From Pseudonocardia broussonetiae (GTDB taxonomy: Bacteria; Actinomycetota; Actinomycetes; Mycobacteriales; Pseudonocardiaceae): DNA of 64,000 bases. Under the pieces are notes generated by a model, which was not told the origin of the DNA, did not search any database, and was given only the letters and a program-made list of their open reading frames with translations. Positions 16,613 through 25,287 of this stretch are shown piece after piece. Position 1 is the first letter of the stretch, and each line of letters starts with the position of its first letter. A program made the position numbers and the translations under genes. The stretch spans positions 5,897,501-5,961,500 of the forward strand of contig NZ_CP053564.1 of the NCBI RefSeq assembly GCF_013155125.1, in the 5' to 3' direction.

Positions 16613-18127
16613 ATGACCGCCACGGCCGACCCACCCACCACGACCACCCCCCGCGAACCCGGGCAGCTCGCCGGCGGCGCGCTCGGGCTGACCTCGGTGC
16701 TGTTCTGCATCGTCACCGGCGCCGCGCCGCTGACGGCCATGCTGTTCAACGTCCCGGTCGCCACCCTCGGCGGCGGGTACGCCTCCCCCGCCGCGTTCGC
16801 CGTCGCCACCGTCGCGCTGACGATCTTCTCCGTCGGCTACATCGCGATGAGCAGGCGCGTGACGTCGGCCGGCGGCTTCTACACGTTCGTCGCCCGGGGG
16901 CTCGGGCGCGTGGTCGGCGTGGGGGCCGGCCTGCTGATCGGGCTCTGCTACATCGTGTTCGCCGCGGCGGTGCTCGGCGTGCTCGGGTACTTCGCGGCCA
17001 CCACCGTCGCCAGCCTGACCGGGCTGGTGCTGCCGGCCTGGGTCTACATGACGATCGCGCTGGCGCTGATGACCGTGCTCGCGCTGTTCCACATCGAGCT
17101 GACGGCCAAGGTGCTCGGCGTCCTGCTGGTCAGCGAGGTGCTGGTGCTGGCCGTGCTCGCGGTGGGGGTGCTCGCCGTCGGGGGTGCGGAGGGCTTCTCG
17201 CTGCGGCCGCTGAACCCGGTCGAGATCTTCGACAACCCGGCGGCGGTCGGGGTGTTCGGCGGCGGCGCGGCCGGGATCGCGCTGTTCGCGGCGTTCTGGT
17301 CGTGGGTCGGGTTCGAGATGGCGCCCAACTACGCCGAGGAGACCCGCGACCCGCACCGCATCGCGAAGACCGCCACCTACGGCTCGGTGATCGGCCTGGG
17401 CGTGTTCTACGTGCTCATCTCCTACGTGTTCGTCACCGGCTGGGGGCTGGAGGGCTCGGCGCAGGCCGTGGCCGCGCAGTTCGACGGCGAGTACGCCTCG
17501 GCGTTCTACCCGCTCACCGACCGCTACGTCGGCCCGTGGGCGACGACGGCGATGCAGGTCCTCATCGTCACCGGTTCCTTCGCCTGCGCGCAGGCCTTCT
17601 ACAACACCGGCGCCCGCTACGTCTTCTCCCTCGCCCGCGAGGGGGTGCTGCCGGCGGCGCTCGCGCGGGTGTCGGCGACGCGCAGCCCGGTGCCGGCGGC
17701 CATGGCCGTGACCGCGGTCGTCGCCGTCTACTGCCTGGTCTTCACCCTGGCCGACCCGAGCACCGAGTCGGCGCTGCTGGTGCTCGGCACGTGGTCGCCG
17801 CTGCTGGGCGTGCTGGGGATCCTGTCGGTGCAGGCGCTGGTCTGCGTCGCGATCATCCGGTACTTCCTGACGACCGCGCGCGACGGTCTCCACTGGTGGA
17901 CGACGCTGGCGGCCCCGATCGTCGGCGGTCTCGCGATGGTCGGCGCGTGCGTGCTGCTGATCGTCAACAGGTCCGATCTGTCCGGAGCTGGTGACGCGCC
18001 CTACATCCAGGTGCTTCCCTGGGTGGTGCTCGCCGTGTTCGTCGTCGGGATGGCCGTGGCGCTCGTGCTGCGGTCCCGGCGTCCGCTTGTCTACGCCCGT
18101 CTCGGGCAGTTCGAGGTGACGACATGA
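16613..18127 (+). CDS. APC-superfamily amino acid/polyamine permease
   Basis: A 504-residue membrane protein with about twelve helices. The start of helix 1 (LTSVLFCIVTGAAPLTAM) contains the unwound APC substrate-binding segment, and TSAGGFYTFVARGLGR follows helix 2. GGGAG lies six bases before the ATG. It overlaps the copper amine oxidase gene by four bases (ATGA at 18124-18127), which points to import of a primary amine or polyamine that the oxidase then deaminates. A 158-base divergent region separates it from tex. Confidence 0.88.
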   Translation: MTATADPPTTTTPREPGQLAGGALGLTSVLFCIVTGAAPLTAMLFNVPVATLGGGYASPAAFAVATVALTIFSVGYIAMSRRVTSAGGFYTFVARGLGRVVGVGAGLLIGLCYIVFAAAVLGVLGYFAATTVASLTGLVLPAWVYMTIALALMTVLALFHIELTAKVLGVLLVSEVLVLAVLAVGVLAVGGAEGFSLRPLNPVEIFDNPAAVGVFGGGAAGIALFAAFWSWVGFEMAPNYAEETRDPHRIAKTATYGSVIGLGVFYVLISYVFVTGWGLEGSAQAVAAQFDGEYASAFYPLTDRYVGPWATTAMQVLIVTGSFACAQAFYNTGARYVFSLAREGVLPAALARVSATRSPVPAAMAVTAVVAVYCLVFTLADPSTESALLVLGTWSPLLGVLGILSVQALVCVAIIRYFLTTARDGLHWWTTLAAPIVGGLAMVGACVLLIVNRSDLSGAGDAPYIQVLPWVVLAVFVVGMAVALVLRSRRPLVYARLGQFEVTT

Positions 18128-20043
18128 CCGCAGTGATCACCGGCCATCCGCTGGAGCCGCTGACCGCCGACGAGATCACCGCGGCCGCCGCGGTCCTGCG
18201 CGACTCCGACCGCTTCACCCCCGCCATGCGGTTCGTCTTCGTGGCGCTGCACGAGCCGCCGAAGTCGGTGGTGCTCGGGTGGTCGGGCGAGGAGGTCCCG
18301 CGCGAGGCGCACGTCGTGCTCTACGAGCGCGGCACCCGCAACACCTACGAGGCCGTGGTGTCGCTGACCGAGCGCGCGGTCGTCGCCTGGACGCACGTAC
18401 CCGGCGTGCAGCCGCCGATCATGGCCGAGGAGTTCGAGTCCTGCGAGTCGATCGTCATGGCCGACCCCCGCTGGCAGGAGGCCATGCGCCGGCGCGGCGT
18501 GGAGGACTTCACGCTGGCGATGGTCGACCCGTGGGCGTCGAGCTGGACCGGGCCGGAGGACGACCCGTCGCAGCGCCGGATCGCCCGGCCCCTGACCTGG
18601 CTGCGGTCCGCGCCCGGCGAGCACGGGTACGCCCGGCCCGTCGAGGGGCTGATCGTGCTGGTCGACCTGGACGCGGGCGCGGTCATCGACGTCACCGACC
18701 ACGGGATCGTCCCGTTCCCGACCCTGGCCGGGAACTACGAGGAGCCGTGGATGTCGCAGCCGGGCAACGTGCCCGCGTTCGACGGCCCGCGCACCGACGT
18801 CAAGCCGATCGAGATCACCCAGCCCGAGGGGCCGTCGTTCACCGTCGACGGGCACGCGGTCGAGTGGCAGAAGTGGACGCTGCGGATCGGGTTCACCCCG
18901 CGCGAGGGGCTGGTGCTGCACCAGGTCGCCTACGACGGGCGGCCGATCGTGCACCGGGCCTCGCTCGCCGAGATGTACGTGCCCTACGGCGACCCGGCGC
19001 CCACGCACCGCTTCAAGAACGTGTTCGACCAGGGCGAGTACGGCGTCGGATGGCTGGCGAACTCGCTGACGCTGGGCTGCGACTGCGTCGGCCACATCCA
19101 CTACTTCGACGGGGTCGTGCACGACAACGACGGCGTGCCCGTCGTCATCCCGAACGCGGTCTGCATGCACGAGGAGGACGCCGGGATCGCCTGGAAGCAC
19201 ACCGACTTCCGCACCGGGGCCGTCCAGGTGCGGCGCCGGCGGCGGCTGGTGGTGTCGACGATCGTCACCGTCGGCAACTACGAGTACGGCTACTTCTGGT
19301 ACCTCTACACCGACGGCACGATCGAGTACGAGGTCAAGCTGACGGGCGTCATCTCGACGGCGGCGATCGCCCCCGGCGAGGTGCCCGCGCACGGCACGCT
19401 CGTCGCGCCCGGCCTCTACGGGCCGAACCACCAGCACTTCTTCTGCGTGCGGCTGGACATGACCGTCGACGGCGTCGCCAACACGGTGGTGGAGGTCGAC
19501 TCCGCGCCGAGCCCGGCCGGGCCGGCGAACCCGCACGGCAACGCGTGGCACGTCGAGAAGACGGTGCTGGCGTCGGAGGCGGTGGCGCAGCGTGACGTCG
19601 ACGCGGCGCGGGCGCGGTACTGGAAGATCGAGAGCGCGGAGAAGACGTCGGCGCTCGGGGCGCCCACGGCCTACGCGCTCATGCCGGGCGCCACGGTGCC
19701 GCCGATGTACTCCCCGGACGCGGTGTTCGCGCCGCGCGCGGGGTTCACCGGGCACCAGCTGTGGGTCACCGCGGACGACGACAGCCAGCGCTTCGCGGCG
19801 GGCGACTACCCCAACCAGCACCCCGGCGGCCAGGGCCTGCCGGTGTACGGGGCGGGCGACCGTCCGCTGGAGGGGGCCGACGTCGTCGTCTGGTACACCT
19901 TCGGCGCCCACCACGTGGTGCGTCCGGAGGACTGGCCGGTGATGCCGGTGAGCACGGCGGGCTTCATGCTCAAGCCGAGCGGGTTCTTCGACGGCAACCC
20001 CTCGCTCGACCTGCCCGCCAGCAGCCCGCACTGCCACCCCTGA
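18124..20043 (+). CDS. Copper amine oxidase (primary-amine oxidase)
   Basis: A 639-residue quinoprotein that oxidises primary amines to aldehydes with release of ammonia and H2O2. The topaquinone precursor is Tyr386 in VGNYEYGY, and the copper-binding His-x-His (NHQHFF) lies about 55 residues later, as the family requires. The N-terminal N2/N3 domains (PLTADEITAAAAVLR) are present and no signal peptide is visible, so the enzyme is probably cytoplasmic, like Arthrobacter-type oxidases. It is coupled to the permease upstream. A perfect 19-bp hairpin starts seven bases after the stop. Confidence 0.95.
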   Translation: MTAVITGHPLEPLTADEITAAAAVLRDSDRFTPAMRFVFVALHEPPKSVVLGWSGEEVPREAHVVLYERGTRNTYEAVVSLTERAVVAWTHVPGVQPPIMAEEFESCESIVMADPRWQEAMRRRGVEDFTLAMVDPWASSWTGPEDDPSQRRIARPLTWLRSAPGEHGYARPVEGLIVLVDLDAGAVIDVTDHGIVPFPTLAGNYEEPWMSQPGNVPAFDGPRTDVKPIEITQPEGPSFTVDGHAVEWQKWTLRIGFTPREGLVLHQVAYDGRPIVHRASLAEMYVPYGDPAPTHRFKNVFDQGEYGVGWLANSLTLGCDCVGHIHYFDGVVHDNDGVPVVIPNAVCMHEEDAGIAWKHTDFRTGAVQVRRRRRLVVSTIVTVGNYEYGYFWYLYTDGTIEYEVKLTGVISTAAIAPGEVPAHGTLVAPGLYGPNHQHFFCVRLDMTVDGVANTVVEVDSAPSPAGPANPHGNAWHVEKTVLASEAVAQRDVDAARARYWKIESAEKTSALGAPTAYALMPGATVPPMYSPDAVFAPRAGFTGHQLWVTADDDSQRFAAGDYPNQHPGGQGLPVYGAGDRPLEGADVVVWYTFGAHHVVRPEDWPVMPVSTAGFMLKPSGFFDGNPSLDLPASSPHCHP

Positions 20044-20050
20044 CACCCCC

Positions 20051-20090
20051 GTGAGCGGCAACCGTGGCCAGGGCCACGGTTGCCGCTCAC
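20051..20090. terminator. Perfect 19-bp inverted repeat after the amine oxidase gene
   Basis: GTGAGCGGCAACCGTGGCC (20051-20069) is followed after two bases by its exact reverse complement (20072-20090). It begins seven bases beyond the oxidase stop and is the expected transcription terminator, although no T-run follows. Its outer part (GTGAGCGGCA) resembles the palindrome at 36708-36753. Confidence 0.65.
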
Positions 20091-20117
20091 GAGCGGTGCG
20101 GCCCGCCCGAGCCCGCC

Positions 20118-20618
20118 CGCCCGCGAGTCGGGCTCTCGTTGCGCGCGAGTCGGGGTCTCATTGCGTGCGAGTCGGGGTGTAGCTGCGCGCGAGTCGGGGT
20201 CTCATTGCGTGCGAGTTGCGGCTTCGTCGGGGCGGAGCCCGCCGCACGCCGGTTCCGGTGTGCGGGCTCCCGGCGCGGCCGGCCGGTGGGCCGACGGGCG
20301 GCCCGCGCACCTGGTGCGAGCTGCGCACCTCCTGGCGTTCCGCGCACGCCAGGACGTGCGCCAGCGGCCACTGAGTGCGCGGGGTCGGCTCTACTCAACC
20401 CGCTGGCCGCCGCACACCGGTTTCCTACCCGGCACACCAGCCGCAACCTGTGTTCGAGGGACGGGTTCGGTGTGCCGACGACGGGCGCGCCAGCCGGGTG
20501 GGACGGACGAGCGAGATCGCGACTCGCGCATCACCACACCCCGACTCGCGCACAGTCACAGCCCGACTCGCGCACCACGACACCGCGACTCGCTCGCAAC
20601 GAGACCCCGACTCGCGGG
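20118..20618. repeat. Two mirror-image arrays of five 22-bp units around a 300-bp spacer
   Basis: Forward units have a CGAGTCG core starting at 20124, 20146, 20168, 20190 and 20212 (the last is CGAGTTG). Reverse units have CGACTCG at 20520, 20542, 20564, 20586 and 20608. Both periods are exactly 22 bp, and the two arrays are 308 bp (14 periods) apart. The reverse complement of the second array matches the first over about 100 bases at roughly four positions in five by hand alignment. The spacer holds further hairpins, such as GCAC/GTGC arms near 20235-20270 and CCTGGCG/CGCCAGG at 20331-20353. No gene is visible here; it lies between convergent gene ends. A CRISPR is excluded because the units abut with no separate spacers. 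Confidence 0.8.
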
Positions 20619-20689
20619 CTTTTGCTGCTCCCGCGCCCACGACAGCACCGTGCCCGGCGCCCGTATAGCGATCCGGTGCACCGCCGGGC

Positions 20690-21874
20690 TCACGCCCGTA
20701 CGAACAGCGCCACGCACTCGAAGTGGTGCGTCATCGGGAACGCGTCGAACGCCCGCAGCTCGGTGAGGGCGTAGCCGCGCCCCTCGAACAGGGCGACGTC
20801 GCGCGCCAGCGACGCCGGGTCGCACGCCACGTGCACGATCCGCTCCGGCCCGCGCGCCACCAGCGACTCGACGAGCTCGCGGCCCAGGCCCTTGCGCGGC
20901 GGGTCGGCGACGATGACGTCGGGCTGCCCGTCGAGTGTGGTCACCAGCTTCTCGACGCGCCCGACCCGCCACCCGATCTGCGGCAGGTCGGCCAGCGCCG
21001 CCCGCCCGTCGGCCACGGCCTGCCGCGACGACTCGACGACGGTGACCCCGCCCTCGGGCCCCACCTGCTCCGCGAGCACCGCGGCGAACAGGCCGACGCC
21101 GCCGAACAGGTCCCACGCCACCCCGCCGAGCGGCGCCCGCGCCCACTCGCCGACGACCGCGGCGAGCGTGTCGGGCAGCGCGGGGTGCACCTGCCAGAAC
21201 ACGCCGGGCGAGAGCCGCCACTCCCGGCCCGCGGCCCGTTGGACCACCGGCCCGTCCTCGGGGAAGCCGCCCGCGTGCGGGCCGGGTGCGTCGACGTGCA
21301 GCAGCCCGTCGGCGTCGGAGGCGATCTCCACCTCTCCCCCGGGCTCGAACGCGTGCTCCAGCACCGGCGGCAGGCTGCCGGCCGGGGCGAGCGGGCAGTC
21401 GGCGATGGGCAGGACGTCGTGGCTGCGGTGCGCGCGCAGCCCGGCGCGCCCGGCCTCGTCGACGGCCAGCCGCACGCGGTGGCGCCAGCCCAGCGGCCCG
21501 CCGGGCAGCTCCTCCACCTCGGTCGGACGCACGATCCCGGCGAGGCGCTGCAGCTGCTCGGCCAGCACGGTGGCCTTGAGCGCGCGCTGGGCGGCGGGGT
21601 CGACGTGCTGCAGGTCGCAACCGCCGCAGCCGCCCGCGCGGGCCCAGTCGCAGGGCGCCGGGACGCGCTGCGGGGAGGCGTCGAGCACCTCGACGGCGTC
21701 GGCGCGGCAGAACGCGCCCCCGCCGTCCTCGTTGACGACCGCGCGCACGCGCTCGCCGGGCAGCGCGTGCCGCACGAACACGACCCGCCCCTCCGACCGC
21801 GCGACGCAGTGCCCGCCGTGCGCGACGGGGCCGATCTCGAGGTCGAGGATCCGGTCGGTCCAGTCGAGCGTCAT
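20690..21874 (-). CDS. TRAM-domain class I RNA (uracil-5-)-methyltransferase family protein
   Basis: A 394-residue enzyme expected to methylate C5 of a uridine in tRNA or rRNA (TrmA/RlmC/RlmD family). It starts with a TRAM domain (residues 5-60, GPVAHGGHCVAR), has a cysteine cluster (APCDWARAGGCGGCDLQ, a probable Fe-S site as in RlmD), a SAM-binding fold (WDLFGGVGLFAAVLAE), the DPPRKGL motif and the catalytic-cysteine loop VACDPASLARD. It overlaps the KimA-like permease gene by four bases (ATGA at 21871-21874). The same pair occurs in M. tuberculosis (Rv2689c/Rv2690c, from memory). The target nucleotide cannot be told. Confidence 0.9.
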   Translation of the reverse strand: MTLDWTDRILDLEIGPVAHGGHCVARSEGRVVFVRHALPGERVRAVVNEDGGGAFCRADAVEVLDASPQRVPAPCDWARAGGCGGCDLQHVDPAAQRALKATVLAEQLQRLAGIVRPTEVEELPGGPLGWRHRVRLAVDEAGRAGLRAHRSHDVLPIADCPLAPAGSLPPVLEHAFEPGGEVEIASDADGLLHVDAPGPHAGGFPEDGPVVQRAAGREWRLSPGVFWQVHPALPDTLAAVVGEWARAPLGGVAWDLFGGVGLFAAVLAEQVGPEGGVTVVESSRQAVADGRAALADLPQIGWRVGRVEKLVTTLDGQPDVIVADPPRKGLGRELVESLVARGPERIVHVACDPASLARDVALFEGRGYALTELRAFDAFPMTHHFECVALFVRA

Positions 21875-23901
21875 CGGCGTGCCTTCACAGGGGGGTCGGG
21901 GGCGCGGTCGCGGGCGGGCGTCTCGTACCCGCGCCGGGCCGAGCCGGGCGGGGTCTCCGGGCGCGCCGTGGCGACCCGTTCCGAGGACGCGAGCTGCCAC
22001 GGCACGCTCGTCACCATCACCCCGGGCTGGAACAGCAGCCGGCCCTTGAGCCGCAGCGCACTCTGGTTGTGCAGGATCTGCTCCCACCAGTGCCCGACGA
22101 CGTACTCGGGGATGAACACGGTGACGACGTCGCGCGGGTTGTCGCCGCGGATGCGCCTGACGTAGTCGAGCACCGGCTTGGTGATCTCCCGGTACGGCGA
22201 CTCGATGACCTTCAGCGGCACCGGGATCTTGCGCTTGTCCCAGTCGCGCATCAGCCGCTTGGTGTCGGCGTCGTCGACGTTGACGGTGACCGCCTCCAGC
22301 ACGTCGGGGCGCGTGGCCCGGGCGTACGCGACGGCCCGCAGCGTCGGCTTGTGCAGCGTCGAGACCAGCACGATCGCGTGGTTGCGCGAGGGCAGCACCC
22401 CGTCGACGTCGCCCGCGACCAGCTCGGCCGACACCCGGTCGTAGTGCTTCTGGATGGCGAGCATGAGGACGTAGAACACGGCCATCGCGGCGATCGCGAT
22501 CCACGCGCCCCGGGTGAACTTGGTGATCAGCACGATGATCAGCACGAGCCCGGTCATCCCCGCCCCGAACCCGTTGACGACGCGCGCGCGGCGCATCCGG
22601 GTGCGCTCGGCGGGGTCGGTCTCGGTGGCGAGGTGGCGGTTCCAGTGCCGCAGCATGCCGAACTGGCTGAGCGTGAACGAGGTGAACACGCCGACCGTGT
22701 AGAGCGCGATCAGCCGCGTGACCTCGGCCTGGAACCCCACGACCAGCAGGATCGCCACGCCGGCGAGCACGAGGATGCCGTTGGAGAAGGCGAGGCGGTC
22801 GCCGCGGGTGTGCAGCTGGCGGGGCAGGTAGCGGTCCTGGCTGAGGATCGAGCCGAGCACCGGGAAGCCGTTGTAGGCGGTGTTGGCGGCCAGCACGAGG
22901 ATCAGCGCCGTGACCACGACGACGAAGAAGAAGCCGAGGCGGAAGTCGTCGAACACGGCGTCGGCGAGCTGGGCCACCAGCGTCTGCTGGACGTAACCGG
23001 GCGGCGCGTCGGGGAACTGCACCGCCGGGTTCTCCGCGATCTTGGCCCCGGTGAGCTGGGCCAGCCAGATCAGGCCCATGAACATGGTGACGGAGATGCC
23101 GCCCAGCAGCAGCAGCGTGGTGGCGGCGTTGCGCGACTTGGGCTTGCGGAACGCCGGCACGCCGTTGCTGATCGCCTCGACGCCGGTGAGCGCCGCGCAG
23201 CCCTGCGTGAACGAGCGGAGCACGAGCAGCGCGAGCGCGAGGCCGGTGAGCGCGTCGCCCTCGGCCACCAGGTCGAGGCCCGCGCTCGGCGCCTGCACGG
23301 TGTCGCCGAGCAGCAGGATGCGCGTCAGGCCCCAGACGATCATGGTGGCGATGCCGAGCATGAACGCGTAGGTCGGGATCGCGAACGCCACGCCCGACTC
23401 GCGGATCCCCCGCAGGTTGACGGCGGTGAGCACGACGATCGCGGCCACCGCGAACTGCACCTTGTGCTCGGCGACGTAGGGCACCAGCGCGCCGACGTTG
23501 GCCGCGGCCGCGGAGATCGAGACGGCGACCGTCAGCGTGTAGTCGACGAGCAGCGCGCTCGCCACGGTGAGCCCCGCGCGCCTGCCCAGGTTGACCGTCG
23601 CGACCTCGTAGTCGCCGCCGCCCGAGGGGTAGGCCTTGACGTTCTGCCGGTAGCTCGTGACCACGGTGAGCAGCACGACGACGACCGCCAGGCCGATCCA
23701 GGGCGAGAACGCGTACGACGCGACGCCGGCGATCGACAGCGTCAGGAAGATCTCCTCCGGCGCATAGGCGACGGACGACATGGCGTCGGAGGCGAAGACG
23801 GGGAGCGCGATGCGCTTGGGCAGCAGCGTGTGGCTGAGTCGATCGCTGCGCTGCGGCCTACCCACCAGGATGCGCTTCACCGCGGTGGCGAGCGTGGACA
23901 C
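21871..23901 (-). CDS. APC-superfamily permease resembling the potassium importer KimA
   Basis: A 676-residue membrane protein with about twelve helices and a cytoplasmic C-terminal domain (about 490-630). Segments match Bacillus KimA (YdaO) closely as I remember it: SDAMSSVAYAPEEI, YPSGGGDYEVA, LLVDYTLTVAVSISA, GCAALTGVEAISN, LILVLAANTAYNGFPVL and, in the C-terminal domain, ILHNQSALRLK. KimA is a proton-coupled high-affinity K+ importer inhibited by c-di-AMP. Divergence from ceoBC, which encode K+-channel regulatory subunits with no TrkH nearby, supports a K+ role. TAGGCT at 23913-23908 lies six bases before the GTG, so it is probably leaderless. Many annotations call such genes amino acid permease. 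Confidence 0.8.
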   Translation of the reverse strand: MSTLATAVKRILVGRPQRSDRLSHTLLPKRIALPVFASDAMSSVAYAPEEIFLTLSIAGVASYAFSPWIGLAVVVVLLTVVTSYRQNVKAYPSGGGDYEVATVNLGRRAGLTVASALLVDYTLTVAVSISAAAANVGALVPYVAEHKVQFAVAAIVVLTAVNLRGIRESGVAFAIPTYAFMLGIATMIVWGLTRILLLGDTVQAPSAGLDLVAEGDALTGLALALLVLRSFTQGCAALTGVEAISNGVPAFRKPKSRNAATTLLLLGGISVTMFMGLIWLAQLTGAKIAENPAVQFPDAPPGYVQQTLVAQLADAVFDDFRLGFFFVVVVTALILVLAANTAYNGFPVLGSILSQDRYLPRQLHTRGDRLAFSNGILVLAGVAILLVVGFQAEVTRLIALYTVGVFTSFTLSQFGMLRHWNRHLATETDPAERTRMRRARVVNGFGAGMTGLVLIIVLITKFTRGAWIAIAAMAVFYVLMLAIQKHYDRVSAELVAGDVDGVLPSRNHAIVLVSTLHKPTLRAVAYARATRPDVLEAVTVNVDDADTKRLMRDWDKRKIPVPLKVIESPYREITKPVLDYVRRIRGDNPRDVVTVFIPEYVVGHWWEQILHNQSALRLKGRLLFQPGVMVTSVPWQLASSERVATARPETPPGSARRGYETPARDRAPDPPVKARR

Positions 23902-23961
23902 GCGCGCAGCCTATGCCTGCGACCCGACGTCCGGGCACCGGGCGCGCTAACGTTCCCCCTC

Positions 23962-24624
23962 GTGTACGTCGTGATCATGGGGTGCGGACGGGTCGGGTCG
24001 TCGCTCGTCGCCGGGCTGGAGCGGCTGGGCCACGAGGTGGCGGTCGTCGACCGGAACCCGCAGGCCTTCCGCAGGCTCGGGCCCGAGTTCCGCGGCCGCC
24101 AGGTCGTGGGCGAGGGCTTCCACCGCGAGGTGCTCGTCGAGGCCGGCGTGGAGAAGGCGCAGGCCTTCGCCGCGGTCTCCAGCGGCGACAACTCCAACAT
24201 CATCGCCGCGCGGGTCGCGCGTGAGAACTTCGGCGTGGAGCGGGTCGTCGCCCGCATCTACGACGAGAAGCGCGCCGCGGTCTACGAGCGCCTCGGCATC
24301 CCGACCGTGGCCACCGTGCCCTGGAGCACCGACCGGCTGCTGCGGATGATCCTGCCCGACGGCGTCGCGTCGGCGTGGCGGGAGCCGTCGGGCACGGTCG
24401 CGATCCTGCCGCTGCCGGTGCACGAGGACTGGGTCGGCCACCCGGTGTCGGAGCTCGAGCGCGTCACGGGCTCGCGGGTGGCGTTCATCGTCCGCTTCGG
24501 CACCGGGGTGCTGCCCCGGACCGACACCGTCGTGCAGGCCGAGGACACGCTCTACGTCGCCGCCGTCTCGGGCACCGTCAGCGACGTCACGGCCGCCGCG
24601 GCCGCCGCCCCGCAGGAGGCCTGA
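23962..24624 (+). CDS. ceoB: TrkA-family potassium uptake regulatory protein CeoB
   Basis: A 220-residue RCK protein. The N-terminal Rossmann RCK_N domain (YVVIMGCGRVGSSLVAGLE, Asp at the end of strand 2 in VVDRN) binds NAD(H) or nucleotides, and an RCK_C domain (about 135-210) follows. Such proteins gate K+ transporters from the cytoplasmic side; RCK_C domains are a known c-di-AMP target. TAACGT (23948-23953) eight bases before the GTG indicates a leaderless mRNA. ceoC follows after two bases. The two divergent promoters share the 60 bases between this gene and the KimA-like gene. Confidence 0.9.
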   Translation: MYVVIMGCGRVGSSLVAGLERLGHEVAVVDRNPQAFRRLGPEFRGRQVVGEGFHREVLVEAGVEKAQAFAAVSSGDNSNIIAARVARENFGVERVVARIYDEKRAAVYERLGIPTVATVPWSTDRLLRMILPDGVASAWREPSGTVAILPLPVHEDWVGHPVSELERVTGSRVAFIVRFGTGVLPRTDTVVQAEDTLYVAAVSGTVSDVTAAAAAAPQEA

Positions 24625-24626
24625 CC

Positions 24627-25283
24627 ATGCGCGTCGCCATCGCCGGGGCCGGAGCCGTCGGCCGCTCGATCGCCCTCGAGCTCCTCGACAACCACCACCA
24701 GGTGATGCTCATCGAGCGCGAGCTCGCGAACATCGCGCCGGAGACGGTCGAGGCCGCCGAGTGGGTGCACGCCGACGCGTGCGAGCTGTCCACGCTCGAG
24801 GACGCCGACATCGAGAGCTGCGACGTCGTCATCGCCGCCACCGGCGACGACAAGGTCAACCTCGTGGTGTCGCTGCTGGCCAAGACGGAGTTCGCGGTCC
24901 GGCGCGTCGTCGCGCGCGTCAACGACCCGCGCAACGAGTGGCTCTTCGGCGACAACTGGGGCGTCGACGTCGCCGTGTCCACGCCGCGCCTGCTGGCCGC
25001 GCTCGTCGAGGAGGCCGTGGCCGTCGGCGACCTGGTGCGGCTGCTGACCTTCCGCCAGGGCCAGGCCAACCTCGTCGAGGTCACGCTGCCCGAGGACACG
25101 CCGCTGGCCGGGCGCCCGGTGCGCTCGGTCAAGCTGCCGAGCGACTCCGCGCTCGTCGTCATCCTGCGCGGCGGCCGCGTGATCGTGCCCCAGGGCGACG
25201 ACGCCCTCGAGCCGGGCGACGAGCTGCTCTTCGTCGCCACCACGGCCGTCGAGGAGGACATCCGCGCCGCGCTGGAGCGCTGA
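24627..25283 (+). CDS. ceoC: TrkA-family potassium uptake regulatory protein CeoC
   Basis: A 218-residue paralogue of CeoB with the same layout: RCK_N (MRVAIAGAGAVGRSIALELL, Glu at the end of strand 2 in LIERE) and RCK_C (about 130-215, LAGRPVRSVKLPSDSALVVILRGG). It probably forms a hetero-oligomeric ring with CeoB on a membrane K+ transporter. GGAGG lies nine bases before the ATG inside the end of ceoB. It ends four bases from the convergent DUF3159 gene, leaving no room for a separate terminator. Confidence 0.9.
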   Translation: MRVAIAGAGAVGRSIALELLDNHHQVMLIERELANIAPETVEAAEWVHADACELSTLEDADIESCDVVIAATGDDKVNLVVSLLAKTEFAVRRVVARVNDPRNEWLFGDNWGVDVAVSTPRLLAALVEEAVAVGDLVRLLTFRQGQANLVEVTLPEDTPLAGRPVRSVKLPSDSALVVILRGGRVIVPQGDDALEPGDELLFVATTAVEEDIRAALER

Positions 25284-25287
25284 CCGG

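Noticed and set aside
20124..20614. CRISPR-like array of short regular repeats
   Set aside because: The units are 22 bp, abut directly, vary internally and reverse orientation in the second half. There are no unique spacers between conserved repeats and no cas genes.
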